DNA of 64,000 nucleotides from CALMEC01 sp963765105 (lineage in GTDB: Bacteria; Actinomycetota; Thermoleophilia; Miltoncostaeales; Miltoncostaeaceae), in contig CAVXUW010000003.1 in assembly GCA_963765105.1 (NCBI GenBank), positions 62,001 to 126,000 on the forward strand, read 5' to 3'. Positions 45,255 through 54,200 of the stretch are shown here, piece after piece. Both the position numbers and the translations under genes were made by a program. Within the stretch, counting starts at the first letter, position 1. Every line of letters starts with the position of its first letter. The notes below the pieces were generated by a model. It searched no databases. It saw nothing but the letters and a program-made list of their open reading frames with translations, and was not told the origin of the DNA.

Positions 45255-46855
45255 TCGCCGGCGTCGACATCCTCGTTGACGGTGTTTCGGTCGACGCCAC
45301 GATCGCCGACCTGATCGTCGAGGTGAGCGTCGAAGACCACCTGATGCTGCCGGACATGTTCACGATCCGGATCTCGGATCCGCGGCTCGAGCACATCGAC
45401 TCGCACCCCTTCGCCATTGGGGCGGACGTGCAGATCCAGTTCGCCCCGGCGCAGCAGCAGGAGCAACTGGCCGCGGTCATCACCGGGCAGGTCACGTCCC
45501 TGGAGCCGAGTTTCCGCAAGGACCGCGCGGTCCTCGCCGTGCGGGGGTACGACTACTCGCACGCCCTCAACCGCAGCCGCCAGACCGCCACGTACCAGAA
45601 CGTCACCGTCGGCGACGTGGCGCAGACGATCGCGCGACGTGTGGGCCTCGAGGTCGGCGAGATCGCCAACGACGGCGGGGTTCACGAGTTCATCCAGCAG
45701 AACAACGAATCCGACTGGCAGTTCCTCTGGCGCCTGGCCCATCGGGTTGGGCTTGAGCTGGTCGTGCTCAACAAGACCCTCCACTTCCGCACTCCCGGCG
45801 GTGGTGCGAGCACCAACCCCATCCCGCTTCGCTGGGGCGAGGAGCTCACCGAGTTTCGGCCCCGCCTCACCGGCGTGCAGCAGGTCGACGAGGTCGTCGT
45901 GGCCGGCTGGGATCCGGTGCGAAAGGAAACGATCGAGGCGACCGCCAAGGCCGAGGGCCTGTTGGCGACGATCGGCATCGAGCGGTCCGCGGTCGTCGGT
46001 GCGCTCTCCGGCGGGACCTTTCGGATGGCCTCCAACCCGGTCATGACCCGCGAGGAGGCCGAGGCGCTTGCGAAGGCCGTCGCCGGCCGGGTCGGCAACG
46101 CGTACCTCGAGGCCGATGGCGAGGCGGCGGGAAACCCCACCCTCCGCGCCGGGACGTCGGTCCGGATCGACGGCCTGGGTGCGGCGTTCAGTGGGACCTA
46201 CACGCTCGCGAGCTCCACCCACCTCTATCGCGGTGGCGTTGGCTATGTCACGCGCTTTACGATCTCCGGTCGCGCCGACCGCAGCCTCGTGGAGCTCTCC
46301 ACTCCGGCCACGCCGACGAGCTGGGGCAGCTCCGTGGCCGTGGCGATCGTCACGCAGAACACCGACCCGGACAACATGGGCCGCGTCCGGGTGCGCTACC
46401 CGGAGCTTGGTGAGTCCGCCGAAGGATGGTGGGCCCGGGTCACCGCGATGGGCGCCGGGGCGGACAAGGGCGTCCTGATGATGCCGACCGTCGGCGACGA
46501 GGTGCTGGTGGCGTTCGAGCACAACGACGTGCGCCGTCCTTACGTCATCGGCGCCGTCTGGAACGGGCAGGACCGGCCCGGCGAGCTCGTCCAGGACGAC
46601 GGATCGCTCGCCGTCCATAGCCGGAAGCGTGCCACCGTGACGTCCGACGAGGCCATGCGGCTCGCCAGCGATCAGGAGATCGTCCTCGTCGCCGGTGAGG
46701 CGCGGATCACGCTCACCGAGTCCGGTGAGATCACGATAACGGGCGGATGCGTGCGGGTGAGCGCGGAGTCCCTCGACGTTTCCTCCGACGGCTCGATGCG
46801 GATGAGCGCGGGGAGCGCCATCACGATCAGCGCACCACAGGTGTCGATCGGATGA
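45251..46855 (+). CDS. VgrG-like spike/hub protein (Afp8-like)
   Basis: 534 residues from the GTG at 45251. Domain order follows gp27/gp5: an N-terminal hub (DLIVEVSVEDHLMLPDMFTI, YDYSHALNRSRQTATYQN), a phage-late-control-like middle (NESDWQFLWRLAHRVGLELV, SSTHLYRGGVGYVTRF), the OB-fold (AIVTQNTDPDNMGRVRVRYP, AGADKGVLMMPTVGDEVLVA, RRPYVIGAVWNGQ) and a C-terminal beta-helix needle of short repeats (ITLTESGEITITGG...). It forms the trimeric spike. The stop overlaps the gp25-like gene. Confidence 0.92.
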   Translation: MIAGVDILVDGVSVDATIADLIVEVSVEDHLMLPDMFTIRISDPRLEHIDSHPFAIGADVQIQFAPAQQQEQLAAVITGQVTSLEPSFRKDRAVLAVRGYDYSHALNRSRQTATYQNVTVGDVAQTIARRVGLEVGEIANDGGVHEFIQQNNESDWQFLWRLAHRVGLELVVLNKTLHFRTPGGGASTNPIPLRWGEELTEFRPRLTGVQQVDEVVVAGWDPVRKETIEATAKAEGLLATIGIERSAVVGALSGGTFRMASNPVMTREEAEALAKAVAGRVGNAYLEADGEAAGNPTLRAGTSVRIDGLGAAFSGTYTLASSTHLYRGGVGYVTRFTISGRADRSLVELSTPATPTSWGSSVAVAIVTQNTDPDNMGRVRVRYPELGESAEGWWARVTAMGAGADKGVLMMPTVGDEVLVAFEHNDVRRPYVIGAVWNGQDRPGELVQDDGSLAVHSRKRATVTSDEAMRLASDQEIVLVAGEARITLTESGEITITGGCVRVSAESLDVSSDGSMRMSAGSAITISAPQVSIG

Positions 46856-47253
46856 GCGTCGACATCCTGGGCACCGGCATCGCCTTCCCATTCCGCATCG
46901 ATCATCGCGGCGGGCTCGCGCTGTCCCGCCACGAGCAGGACATCTCCGAGGCCATCTGGCTCATTCTCTCCACCGCTCCGGGTGAGCGGCCCATGCGCCC
47001 GACCTTCGGGTGTGGCATCCACAATCACGTCTTCGAGTCACTCAGCGCCGAGGCGCTCGGTCGGTTCGAGTACGAGATCCGCGTTGCGCTGGGCCGGTGG
47101 GAGCCGCGCATCGACGTGATCTCCGTCGCGTTCGACATCGACCGGGTCGGAGCCGGTGAGCTGGCCATCGACGTCGCCTATCGCGTGCGCGATACCTCTG
47201 ACGTGCGGAACCTGGTGTTCCCGTTCTACGTGATTCCCGGCGAGGACGCGTGA
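46852..47253 (+). CDS. gp25-like baseplate wedge protein (Afp9-like)
   Basis: 133 residues with the gp25/IraD lysozyme-like fold motifs: GIAFPFRIDHRGGLALSRHE, QDISEAIWLILSTAPGERPM, RPTFGCGIHNHVFE, and a C-terminal AIDVAYRVRDTSDVRNLVFP. The EPR-like GERPMRP motif is conserved in contractile systems and nucleates the sheath. It is coupled to the spike and gpJ-like genes by overlaps. Confidence 0.92.
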   Translation: MSVDILGTGIAFPFRIDHRGGLALSRHEQDISEAIWLILSTAPGERPMRPTFGCGIHNHVFESLSAEALGRFEYEIRVALGRWEPRIDVISVAFDIDRVGAGELAIDVAYRVRDTSDVRNLVFPFYVIPGEDA

Positions 47254-49256
47254 GCGTCCACCTCCCGGAGATCCGTCTCGACGATCGGACCTTCACCGAC
47301 CTCGTCGACGAGGCGCGCAGCCGCATCGCGCGGGCCTGCCCGGAGTGGACCGAGCACAACCTCTCCGACCCAGGCGTCACACTCATCGAGATGTTCGCGT
47401 GGCTCACCGAGATGGTGATCTACCGGCTAAATCGGGTTCCGGACAAGCTCCACGTCGCGCTCATGGAGCTCATGAACATCGGTCTGGCGCCTCCCGCTGC
47501 GTCGTGCACGCAGCTGCGGTTCTCGTTGTCGGCGCCCGCGCGGGTCCCCGTGGAGATCCCCCTCCGCGCCGAGGTTGGCACGTTTCGCACACTGAACGAC
47601 GAGTCCACGGTCTTCCAGACCAGCACCGCTGCGACGATCCCGCCGGTGGGACCCGTTGCGTACGCGGTGGAGCGCGAGCGGGCGTTCGCGCACCTGGTGG
47701 TCGGCGCCGGGGCGGCACGACCCCGCGGATCGGATCGCTTCCCGTTCGCGACGCCGCCGGTTCCCGGTGATGCGCTCTACCTCGGCTTCCGCGAGGGCCT
47801 GGCGAGCTTGGTGATGCGCGTTGACGTCGAGTGTTCGGCCGCACGCGGCGTGGGCGTCGAGCCCGCCGACCCTCCGCTTCGCTGGGAAGTCTCCGCCGAC
47901 CCGGATGGTGAAACCTGGGTGGCGTGCGACGTGCTCAGCGACACCACCGGAGGGTTCAACTACGGCAGCGGGCGGGTGGAGCTCCAAGTCCCGGACACGA
48001 GCGTTGAGGCCGTGGTCGACGGTAAGCGGGCGCACTGGCTTCGCTGCCGCGTGGACGAGCGCGGGCGTACCGATGACGCTGTCGCGACGTACACGCACCC
48101 ACCGGAGATCACATCGATTACGGCGGGCGCCTCGGGTGTGCTCGTACCCGCTGAGCACGCGTTGAGCATCGTCCACGAGGACCTCGGCGACAGTGACGGT
48201 ACGCCGGGCCAGGAGTTCCGGTTGCGCCACCGGCCAGTGCTCGCTCCCGAGCCCGGTGAGACGCTCGAAGTTCGCGCACCGGATGACACCGAATGGGTGA
48301 GATGGACGCGTCGGTCGTCATTTGCCGAAAGCGGCGGCGATGATCGCCACTACACGCTCGACCTGGCGAGCGGCCACCTGAGCCTGCCGCCGAGCGTGCG
48401 CACCGGCGACGGGGTGTTCCGGCAGTTCGGGGCGATTCCGGAGAAGGGTGCGGAGCTTCGCATGAGCCGCTACCGCCATGGCGGAGGCGCCGCGGGCAAC
48501 GTGGCCCCCGCCATGCTCACCGTCATGCGCAGTGCGATCCCCTACGTTGCCTCAGTCACCAACCCTGAGGCGGCGACGGGAGGTCTCGACCCGGAATCAC
48601 TTGACGAGGCCCGCAGCCGCGCGGCGCTGGAGCTTCGCAGCCGCTCGCGTGCCGTGACGGCCGATGATCACGAGTTTCTGGCGCTGCGGTCATCACCGCG
48701 TGTCGCTCGGGCCATCTGCGTCGAGGTGCCCGACGCGGTCGGTGTTGCCCGAATTCACCTGGTACCGCGGATCGACGATCCGGCCCGGCGCCTCGAGCTC
48801 CACGAGCTTGAGCCGGACGCGGATCTTCTCGACAGTGTCGCCACGGTCCTCGACGAGCGGCGGCTGATCGGAACCCGCATCGAGCTCCTTCCGGCCCGCT
48901 ACCGGGCGATCAGCGTGGCCGCGAGCGTACGGGCCGAACCCACCGCCGACCTGGCGCGGGTCGAGCGGGACGTCGCCACCGCCCTCTACCGGTATCTGAA
49001 CCCCATCGTCGGCGGCAGCCTGTCGGGCGTGGGAAGCGGCTGGGAGTTCGGCCGGTCGCTCAACCAGGGGGAGCTCTACGGGATCGTCCACGCGGTCGAC
49101 GGTGTGCAGTTTGTCAGCGTGCTCCGCCTGTACGAGGTCGACCTCGCAAACGACAAGCGCGCCCCGGTGGCGCTCGGATCCCATGTCGAGCTGGGGCCCG
49201 ACGAGCTGGTGGCGTCGGGCACCCACGCCATCCGGGCCGAACACGAGGAGATCTAG
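47250..49256 (+). CDS. baseplate J-like protein (Afp11-like)
   Basis: 668 residues from the GTG at 47250. It begins LPEIRLDDRTFTDLVDEARS, then WTEHNLSDPGVTLIEMFAWL and RLNRVPDKLHVALMELM, the conserved start of large eCIS gpJ proteins. Later landmarks are YRHGGGAAGNVAPAMLTVMR, NPEAATGGLDPESLDEARSR and the C-terminal YLNPIVGG...GWEFGRSLNQGELYGIV. Length fits the family. It forms the baseplate wedge that couples spike release to sheath contraction. Confidence 0.92.
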   Translation: MSVHLPEIRLDDRTFTDLVDEARSRIARACPEWTEHNLSDPGVTLIEMFAWLTEMVIYRLNRVPDKLHVALMELMNIGLAPPAASCTQLRFSLSAPARVPVEIPLRAEVGTFRTLNDESTVFQTSTAATIPPVGPVAYAVERERAFAHLVVGAGAARPRGSDRFPFATPPVPGDALYLGFREGLASLVMRVDVECSAARGVGVEPADPPLRWEVSADPDGETWVACDVLSDTTGGFNYGSGRVELQVPDTSVEAVVDGKRAHWLRCRVDERGRTDDAVATYTHPPEITSITAGASGVLVPAEHALSIVHEDLGDSDGTPGQEFRLRHRPVLAPEPGETLEVRAPDDTEWVRWTRRSSFAESGGDDRHYTLDLASGHLSLPPSVRTGDGVFRQFGAIPEKGAELRMSRYRHGGGAAGNVAPAMLTVMRSAIPYVASVTNPEAATGGLDPESLDEARSRAALELRSRSRAVTADDHEFLALRSSPRVARAICVEVPDAVGVARIHLVPRIDDPARRLELHELEPDADLLDSVATVLDERRLIGTRIELLPARYRAISVAASVRAEPTADLARVERDVATALYRYLNPIVGGSLSGVGSGWEFGRSLNQGELYGIVHAVDGVQFVSVLRLYEVDLANDKRAPVALGSHVELGPDELVASGTHAIRAEHEEI

Positions 49257-49258
49257 CC

Positions 49259-49819
49259 GTGGCGGCGCCGCTCATCACCGCCCCGCCGCGCACGGCCTCA
49301 CTGCGGGAGATCTACCGCCGGTCGCTCCCAGCGATCTATCAGGCCGACGATCTCGCGATGCGCTTCACCGGGGCGCTCGAGGAGGTTCTCGATCCGTTGG
49401 TCGCGGTCATCGATGGGCTCCCCGCGTACGTCGACCCGGATCTGGCGCCCCCGGACATGCTGCGGCTGCTCGCCAGCTGGGTCGGCATCACCCTCGACGA
49501 ATCGTGGCCGATCGCTCGTCAACGCGAGCTGGTTCGGCGGGCCGGACGGCTCCTTCAGTTGCGGGGAACGCGGGCGGGACTTGAGCTTGCGCTCGAGATC
49601 GCCTTTCCCGACCTGCCGCTTCGCGTCGTCGAGACGGGGGGCGTGGTCCACGCGCGCTCCGCCGACGCACTCCCCCCGCCGGAGCCACCGGAGTTCGTGG
49701 TCTACTGCGATTCGGCGCTTGAAGCGCCCGCACCGCTCGTTCGGCTGATCGAGCAGGTGAAGCCCGCGCATGTGCGCTACCGCCTGAAGATCAAACGCCT
49801 TCCCGGGGAGGCAGAATGA
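49259..49819 (+). CDS. tail protein I-like baseplate component (Afp12-like)
   Basis: 186 residues from the GTG at 49259, two bases after the gpJ stop. It matches phage tail protein I/P2-like sequences: LREIYRRSLPAIYQADDLAM, FTGALEEVLDPLVAVIDGLP, DPDLAPPDMLRLLASWVGI, LVRRAGRLLQLRGTRAGLEL, and IEQVKPAHVRYRLKI at the end. Afp12-type proteins are much longer; this short form suits actinobacterial loci. Its stop overlaps the next gene by four bases. Confidence 0.88.
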   Translation: MAAPLITAPPRTASLREIYRRSLPAIYQADDLAMRFTGALEEVLDPLVAVIDGLPAYVDPDLAPPDMLRLLASWVGITLDESWPIARQRELVRRAGRLLQLRGTRAGLELALEIAFPDLPLRVVETGGVVHARSADALPPPEPPEFVVYCDSALEAPAPLVRLIEQVKPAHVRYRLKIKRLPGEAE

Positions 49820-52605
49820 CTCGCGCTCTCCCTGAGGAACGCGCCTGCCCCCGCTGCGAGCGGATCAACATCGGCCGCGACTTCTGCGTTGATTGCGGGG
49901 AGTATCTGCGCTGGGAGCCGACAGTTTTCATCGCGACCATCGATCCGGGTCCGGTGACGACGGTGTCCCGCCCGCCGTCCGCGCTTCGCGCGGCGCTCGT
50001 CCCGCACGTGGCGATGACCTCCCGACCCGCAGCGCAGGCGGCGATCGCCCTCAGCGCCCCCGGACGCGTCGACGGCGACGGCATGTCCCACGTCGATGCC
50101 TCGCCGGGAAGCACCGTCGTGATGAGCGCGCTGGTCCGCAACGAGAGCAACATCGTTGACAACTACGACATTCGCGTCGTCGGCATCCCCGACGAATGGT
50201 GGACGGTCACTCCGGCCACCACCTATCTCGTCCCCTTCGGCACCGGGGTCGGCCGGTCCGAACAGGATGTCCAGGTCGCCCTCCACCCGCCACGTGAGCC
50301 CGGAGCTGAGGCGCGGGAATGGCCGATGCAGATGATTGCCCGTTCGCGTGCGCGGAACCGGGACGTCGCCACCGCGGAGGCGGTGATGGTCGTGCGGCCG
50401 TACGCCGACCTCGACACCACCCTCCGCCCCGCACGACGCTCCGGTCGCCGTCGGGCCGACTACACGCTCCGCATCCACAACCGGGCGAACGCTCCTACCG
50501 ACGTCATGCTCGACGGGGTCGACCCGGAGAGCGCCGTGGCCGTGTCGTTCTTCACCGTGGGAACGGCGGAGCAGACGGAGCAGGTGGCGCAGCGGCGCGG
50601 AATCCCGGCAGGCGGCGGAGGCGCCAACGTCGCGATCGCGAGTCGGCTGGGCTCCGGAGGGCTCACCCCCGAATACATGGCGCGCATGGCGCTGTTCTCC
50701 GCGGTGTCGCGCGGCGGCAGGCTCGGGCGCCGACGGCCCCGGCGTCGCCGATCGAACCTGCAGCCGATCGCCGGCCTCGCGGTCGCACCCGGCGAGCGCG
50801 CACAGGTGGTCGTCCGGGCGACGCCGGTGCGCCAGACGATCGTCGGCCGCTCCCGCGTCCGTCCCTTCCAGGTGATGACCGAGCCGGTACGCGCGCCTGG
50901 CACGTCCGGGGAGGCGCCGGTCGTCGCCGCGGTGTTTCGCCAGCGCGCGTGGATCCCCTGGTGGCTCATGATCATCCTGCCGCTGGCGATCGCCGCCCTC
51001 GTCTTCTACCTCATCACCCGGCCCGACTACACGACCGTGCCGAACCTCACGTCGGCCACCGGCACGCTCGCGGCCGAGAGCGCCCTCCGTCGCGCCGACC
51101 TCGCGCTGGGCAACACCGAGTCGGTGCCGAACGACACCGTCCGCGCGGGCAGCGTCATCGGCCAGTCGCCGGGGCCGGGAACGCGCGTCGAGACCGACAC
51201 GACGGTCACGATCCAGATCGCGGTGTCGAGCGGGAAGGTGAAGGTTCCGAAGATCGTCGGGCTGACGACCGCGCAGGCCTCGACGGTCCTGACCCAGCAG
51301 GGGCTCCAGCTGGGACCGGCGCTCGCCCCACCGGCGAACGTCGCGACCTCCCGGATTACGAGCCAGGCGCCGATCGAAAGTACGCTCGCGCCCCAGGGCT
51401 CTCCCGTGAACCCGGTCTTCGGATCGCCCACACCTCCGAAGCCGGCTCCCACGCCGACGTCGCCGCGTCCCGGTGGCGGCGGGCGTGGCGGTGGCGGCGG
51501 CGGTGCGTCCCCACGCGTGCCCGATGTCGTCGGCAAACCCCAGGCCGACGCGGCAAAGCAAGTCGCGAACGACCGGTACGTCCCGCAGATCGATGGGGCG
51601 TACTCGGACACCGTCGACGCAGGGAAGATCATCCGGCAGATCCCCGCCGGCAACGCCGAACTCACGGCGGGCGGTCGTGTGCAGCTCATTGTGTCGAAGG
51701 GCATCCCCGAGGTCTTGTTCACCAACACCCTCGACATCGTCGGCATCGGCGGCGCCCGCGGCCGTCCTCGCCGCGCGATTGCTGCGACCGCCGAGGCCGA
51801 GGTCCACCCGGTGACGTCCGCAGACGGGTCGCGCCTTGCGTACCGACGCGGCCCGATCGGGAACCCGAACCCGCTGATCGGGCCCGGCCAGATCTGGATC
51901 GCGAGCACGGCCGACCCACTGAGCGCCCAGCCGCTCACTGACGCCGGCCACGATGATCGGCGACCCGCCTTCTCGCCGAATGCGTCGACCCTGGCGTTCA
52001 TCTCCGACCGCGTCGTTCCAGGTGACCCCGACCTCTGCGTCGTGTCCCTGGCAACGGCGGGTTCGCCGGTGAGCTGCATCGCCGACCCCGCCACCAAGGC
52101 GACCCGCCCGACGTGGTCCCCCGACGGCACGACGATCCTCGTGACGGCCAACGACCCGGGCGGCCAGGTGGAGCTCCTGCGCTACACCTCGCAAACGCCG
52201 GAGTCGGCAAACGCGGCAGCGTGGACCTCAGCGGGTTTCGTGACCGACGGGCTCCACGGCGCCGAGAACGCCGGGGAGCAGGTCACGATGGCCGCGTTCT
52301 CGCCAAACGGCAAGCGACTGGCGGTCGCGGCGAACTGGGGCGATGGCATCTTTCGGGTCTGGCTCGTTCCGGTCAACGGGTCGGTCATCGGCTCCACAGC
52401 CACGCGACTACCGCGCGTGCGGGCGTGCGAGCTGGCCTGGCGCCCCGACTCGGCCGAGCTCGTCATCGCGTGGCGCGACAACAGCTGCGACGGAACGGGT
52501 CAGGTGATCCGCGTCGACGTCAAGAACCCCGACACCGTGCGCCTGCTCACGCAGGTGGGGCAGAACTCCGGTGACCCGGTGTTCGGAAGCGCTCCGGCGC
52601 CATGA
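49816..52605 (+). CDS. eCIS-linked membrane protein: zinc ribbon, TM helix, PASTA repeats, TolB-like propeller
   Basis: 929 residues. The N-terminus is a zinc ribbon (CPRCERINIGRDFCVDCGEY). Residues ~45-370 are predicted cytoplasmic, with two beta-sandwich-like stretches (NESNIVDNYDIRVVGIPDEW; RRADYTLRIHNRANAPTDV). One transmembrane helix, WIPWWLMIILPLAIAALVF, lies near residues 379-400. Three PASTA-like domains follow (~405-473, 474-538, 573-635; TVPNLTSATG, VKVPKIVGLTTAQA, PRVPDVVGKPQADAA) separated by a Pro/Gly linker. The C-terminal ~280 residues are TolB-like blades (DDRRPAFSPNASTLAFISD, TRPTWSPDGTTILVT). PASTA modules bind peptidoglycan or lipid II in wall kinases. The gene is coupled to Afp12-like, so it plausibly anchors the particle to membrane and wall, as CisA does for Streptomyces CIS. 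Anchoring is inferred. Confidence 0.75.
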   Translation: MTRALPEERACPRCERINIGRDFCVDCGEYLRWEPTVFIATIDPGPVTTVSRPPSALRAALVPHVAMTSRPAAQAAIALSAPGRVDGDGMSHVDASPGSTVVMSALVRNESNIVDNYDIRVVGIPDEWWTVTPATTYLVPFGTGVGRSEQDVQVALHPPREPGAEAREWPMQMIARSRARNRDVATAEAVMVVRPYADLDTTLRPARRSGRRRADYTLRIHNRANAPTDVMLDGVDPESAVAVSFFTVGTAEQTEQVAQRRGIPAGGGGANVAIASRLGSGGLTPEYMARMALFSAVSRGGRLGRRRPRRRRSNLQPIAGLAVAPGERAQVVVRATPVRQTIVGRSRVRPFQVMTEPVRAPGTSGEAPVVAAVFRQRAWIPWWLMIILPLAIAALVFYLITRPDYTTVPNLTSATGTLAAESALRRADLALGNTESVPNDTVRAGSVIGQSPGPGTRVETDTTVTIQIAVSSGKVKVPKIVGLTTAQASTVLTQQGLQLGPALAPPANVATSRITSQAPIESTLAPQGSPVNPVFGSPTPPKPAPTPTSPRPGGGGRGGGGGGASPRVPDVVGKPQADAAKQVANDRYVPQIDGAYSDTVDAGKIIRQIPAGNAELTAGGRVQLIVSKGIPEVLFTNTLDIVGIGGARGRPRRAIAATAEAEVHPVTSADGSRLAYRRGPIGNPNPLIGPGQIWIASTADPLSAQPLTDAGHDDRRPAFSPNASTLAFISDRVVPGDPDLCVVSLATAGSPVSCIADPATKATRPTWSPDGTTILVTANDPGGQVELLRYTSQTPESANAAAWTSAGFVTDGLHGAENAGEQVTMAAFSPNGKRLAVAANWGDGIFRVWLVPVNGSVIGSTATRLPRVRACELAWRPDSAELVIAWRDNSCDGTGQVIRVDVKNPDTVRLLTQVGQNSGDPVFGSAPAP

Positions 52606-54200
52606 TCTGCCCCGGGTGTCGCCTTCAGGTTGCGGCAGATGCGCCCACGTGCGGGACGTGTGGCGCATCCTGTCGCATCGGCCACGGCGCCCTCGCGCTC
52701 GTGCTGCCCGACGCACGGCGTGTGGCGCTCGAGGGATGCGTCACCGTCGGTCGTTCCGACACGTGCACGGTGCAGGTTGACGAGCCGACGGTCTCACGGG
52801 TGCACGCGCGGATTCTTGCGGCCATCGACCCGCCGATCCTCCAGGACGCCGGTTCGAGCAACGGGACGTACCTCAACGGCCTCTCGGTCCGCGCTTCCGG
52901 AATGGCTCTGACCGAGGGAGCCGTCCTCCATCTCGGCGACGCGCAGCTTCGCGTCGAACGCGTCGATGCGGCCGGTGGTCCGTGGCGCGGAGGCGCGACG
53001 ATCCATGCCCGCCCCGGCGCCCCGGACGGCCGGCTGCGGCTGCGCGAGGGTGTCACCGTCACCCACGCGGAGCACGCCGGTCGGTTGACCTACACGGTCT
53101 ACGCCCCGGAGGGCCATGACATCGTCCGCGTCGGCGGTGCCGATGCCGCGCTGCTCGAGCGGATCGACGGCGCGACGAGCATCGACGCGCTCGTGGACGA
53201 AATCCGTCGCACGCGCGGGGCGTGGGGCGTGGGGCGTCTCGCGCAGCTCGTCGCCGTGCTTGCCGAGCGAGGGCTCGTGGACGGTGCGGTGCGATCCGAC
53301 CCGCCACGGGCCGGGCTCCTTCGCCGGCTCCTCGCGCCGCGTGACCTCCTCGTTCCGGGCGCCGGTCGAGCGCTCTCCGCGATCTACCGGCGCGGTGGGT
53401 TCCTCCTCGTAACCCGACTCGGACTGGCCGCGCTCATGTTGACCGCCGCCGCCGGTTTCGTCGCGTTCATCGCTCTCGTCACCGGACCGCATGCGACCCC
53501 CTTTGTGGTGCAATCGCAACTTATCTACGGAATCCCGGCGTTTGTGCTCGGGCGGCTTCTCTCCGTCGCGCTCCACGAGATGGCCCACGGTCTCGTGCTG
53601 GCGTCATTTGGGCACACGGTGGCGCGCGCCGGGGTGACGCTCGTCGCCGGCATCCCGTTTGCGTTCGTCGATTCGTCCCCGGGGTGGCGCGAATCACGGT
53701 CGCGGCGGCTCGCGGTGAGCGCGGCCGGCCCGGCGTGTGATCTCATGATTGGGGGCGTCTGCGCGCTCGCCGCGTTCGCCCTCCAGCCGGCGGTCGCGTC
53801 GGAGTTGGCGTTCCAGCTCGCCTTGGCTGCCTACGTGGGGGCCGCCGTCAACCTGAACCCGATGCTCGAGCGCGACGGCCATCACATCCTCGAAGACCTC
53901 GCCGGTGAGCCCGGCCTTCGCCGCCGCGCGCAGACGTGGATCGCGACGCGGGTTGCGGGAGACACCCCGAGCCGCGACGACTCGCGTGCGCTTCGCCTCT
54001 ACGGGGTCGCCGGGCTGACCTGGACGCTCCTGCTCGCCGCGCTGGTGCTCACGGTCGGCGTCATCATGGCCCCGCGATTGTCTGGGGTGCTTCCCGCCGC
54101 GCTTTTGTGGTGCGCGGTCGGCGCGCTGACGCTGTTGGTGCTGGCGCCGATTGCGCAACAGATAGTGGTCCCAGCATGGGTACGGCTGCGGGGGCGCTGA
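52602..54200 (+). CDS. zinc-ribbon/FHA/PqqD-like/M50 membrane metalloprotease
   Basis: 532 residues. An N-terminal zinc ribbon (CPGCRLQVAADAPTCGTCG) is followed by an FHA domain (~30-115; VGRSDTCTVQVDEPTVSRVH, DAGSSNGTYLNGLSV). A PqqD-like winged helix comes next (~140-225; ADAALLERIDGATSIDALVD, LVAVLAERGLVDG). The C-terminal half is a multispanning M50-type peptidase with HEMAH in LSVALHEMAHGLVLASFGH near residue 324 and NPMLERDGHH near 416, the second metal-ligand motif. M50 proteases cleave within or near the membrane, and PqqD-like folds bind leader peptides. This fusion sits immediately before a gene with a leader-like N-terminus. Both overlaps indicate coupling. Confidence 0.75.
   Translation: MICPGCRLQVAADAPTCGTCGASCRIGHGALALVLPDARRVALEGCVTVGRSDTCTVQVDEPTVSRVHARILAAIDPPILQDAGSSNGTYLNGLSVRASGMALTEGAVLHLGDAQLRVERVDAAGGPWRGGATIHARPGAPDGRLRLREGVTVTHAEHAGRLTYTVYAPEGHDIVRVGGADAALLERIDGATSIDALVDEIRRTRGAWGVGRLAQLVAVLAERGLVDGAVRSDPPRAGLLRRLLAPRDLLVPGAGRALSAIYRRGGFLLVTRLGLAALMLTAAAGFVAFIALVTGPHATPFVVQSQLIYGIPAFVLGRLLSVALHEMAHGLVLASFGHTVARAGVTLVAGIPFAFVDSSPGWRESRSRRLAVSAAGPACDLMIGGVCALAAFALQPAVASELAFQLALAAYVGAAVNLNPMLERDGHHILEDLAGEPGLRRRAQTWIATRVAGDTPSRDDSRALRLYGVAGLTWTLLLAALVLTVGVIMAPRLSGVLPAALLWCAVGALTLLVLAPIAQQIVVPAWVRLRGR

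Noticed and set aside
45245..46891. 548-codon minus-strand frame opposite the spike gene
   Set aside because: It is a shadow of the VgrG-like gene in high-G+C DNA. It has no domain, and the plus frame has full spike motifs and coupled overlaps.
49777..52194. 805-codon minus-strand frame opposite the PASTA/TolB gene
   Set aside because: Composition is Arg/Gly/His-rich and lacks motifs. The plus-strand product has a zinc ribbon, TM and PASTA signals.
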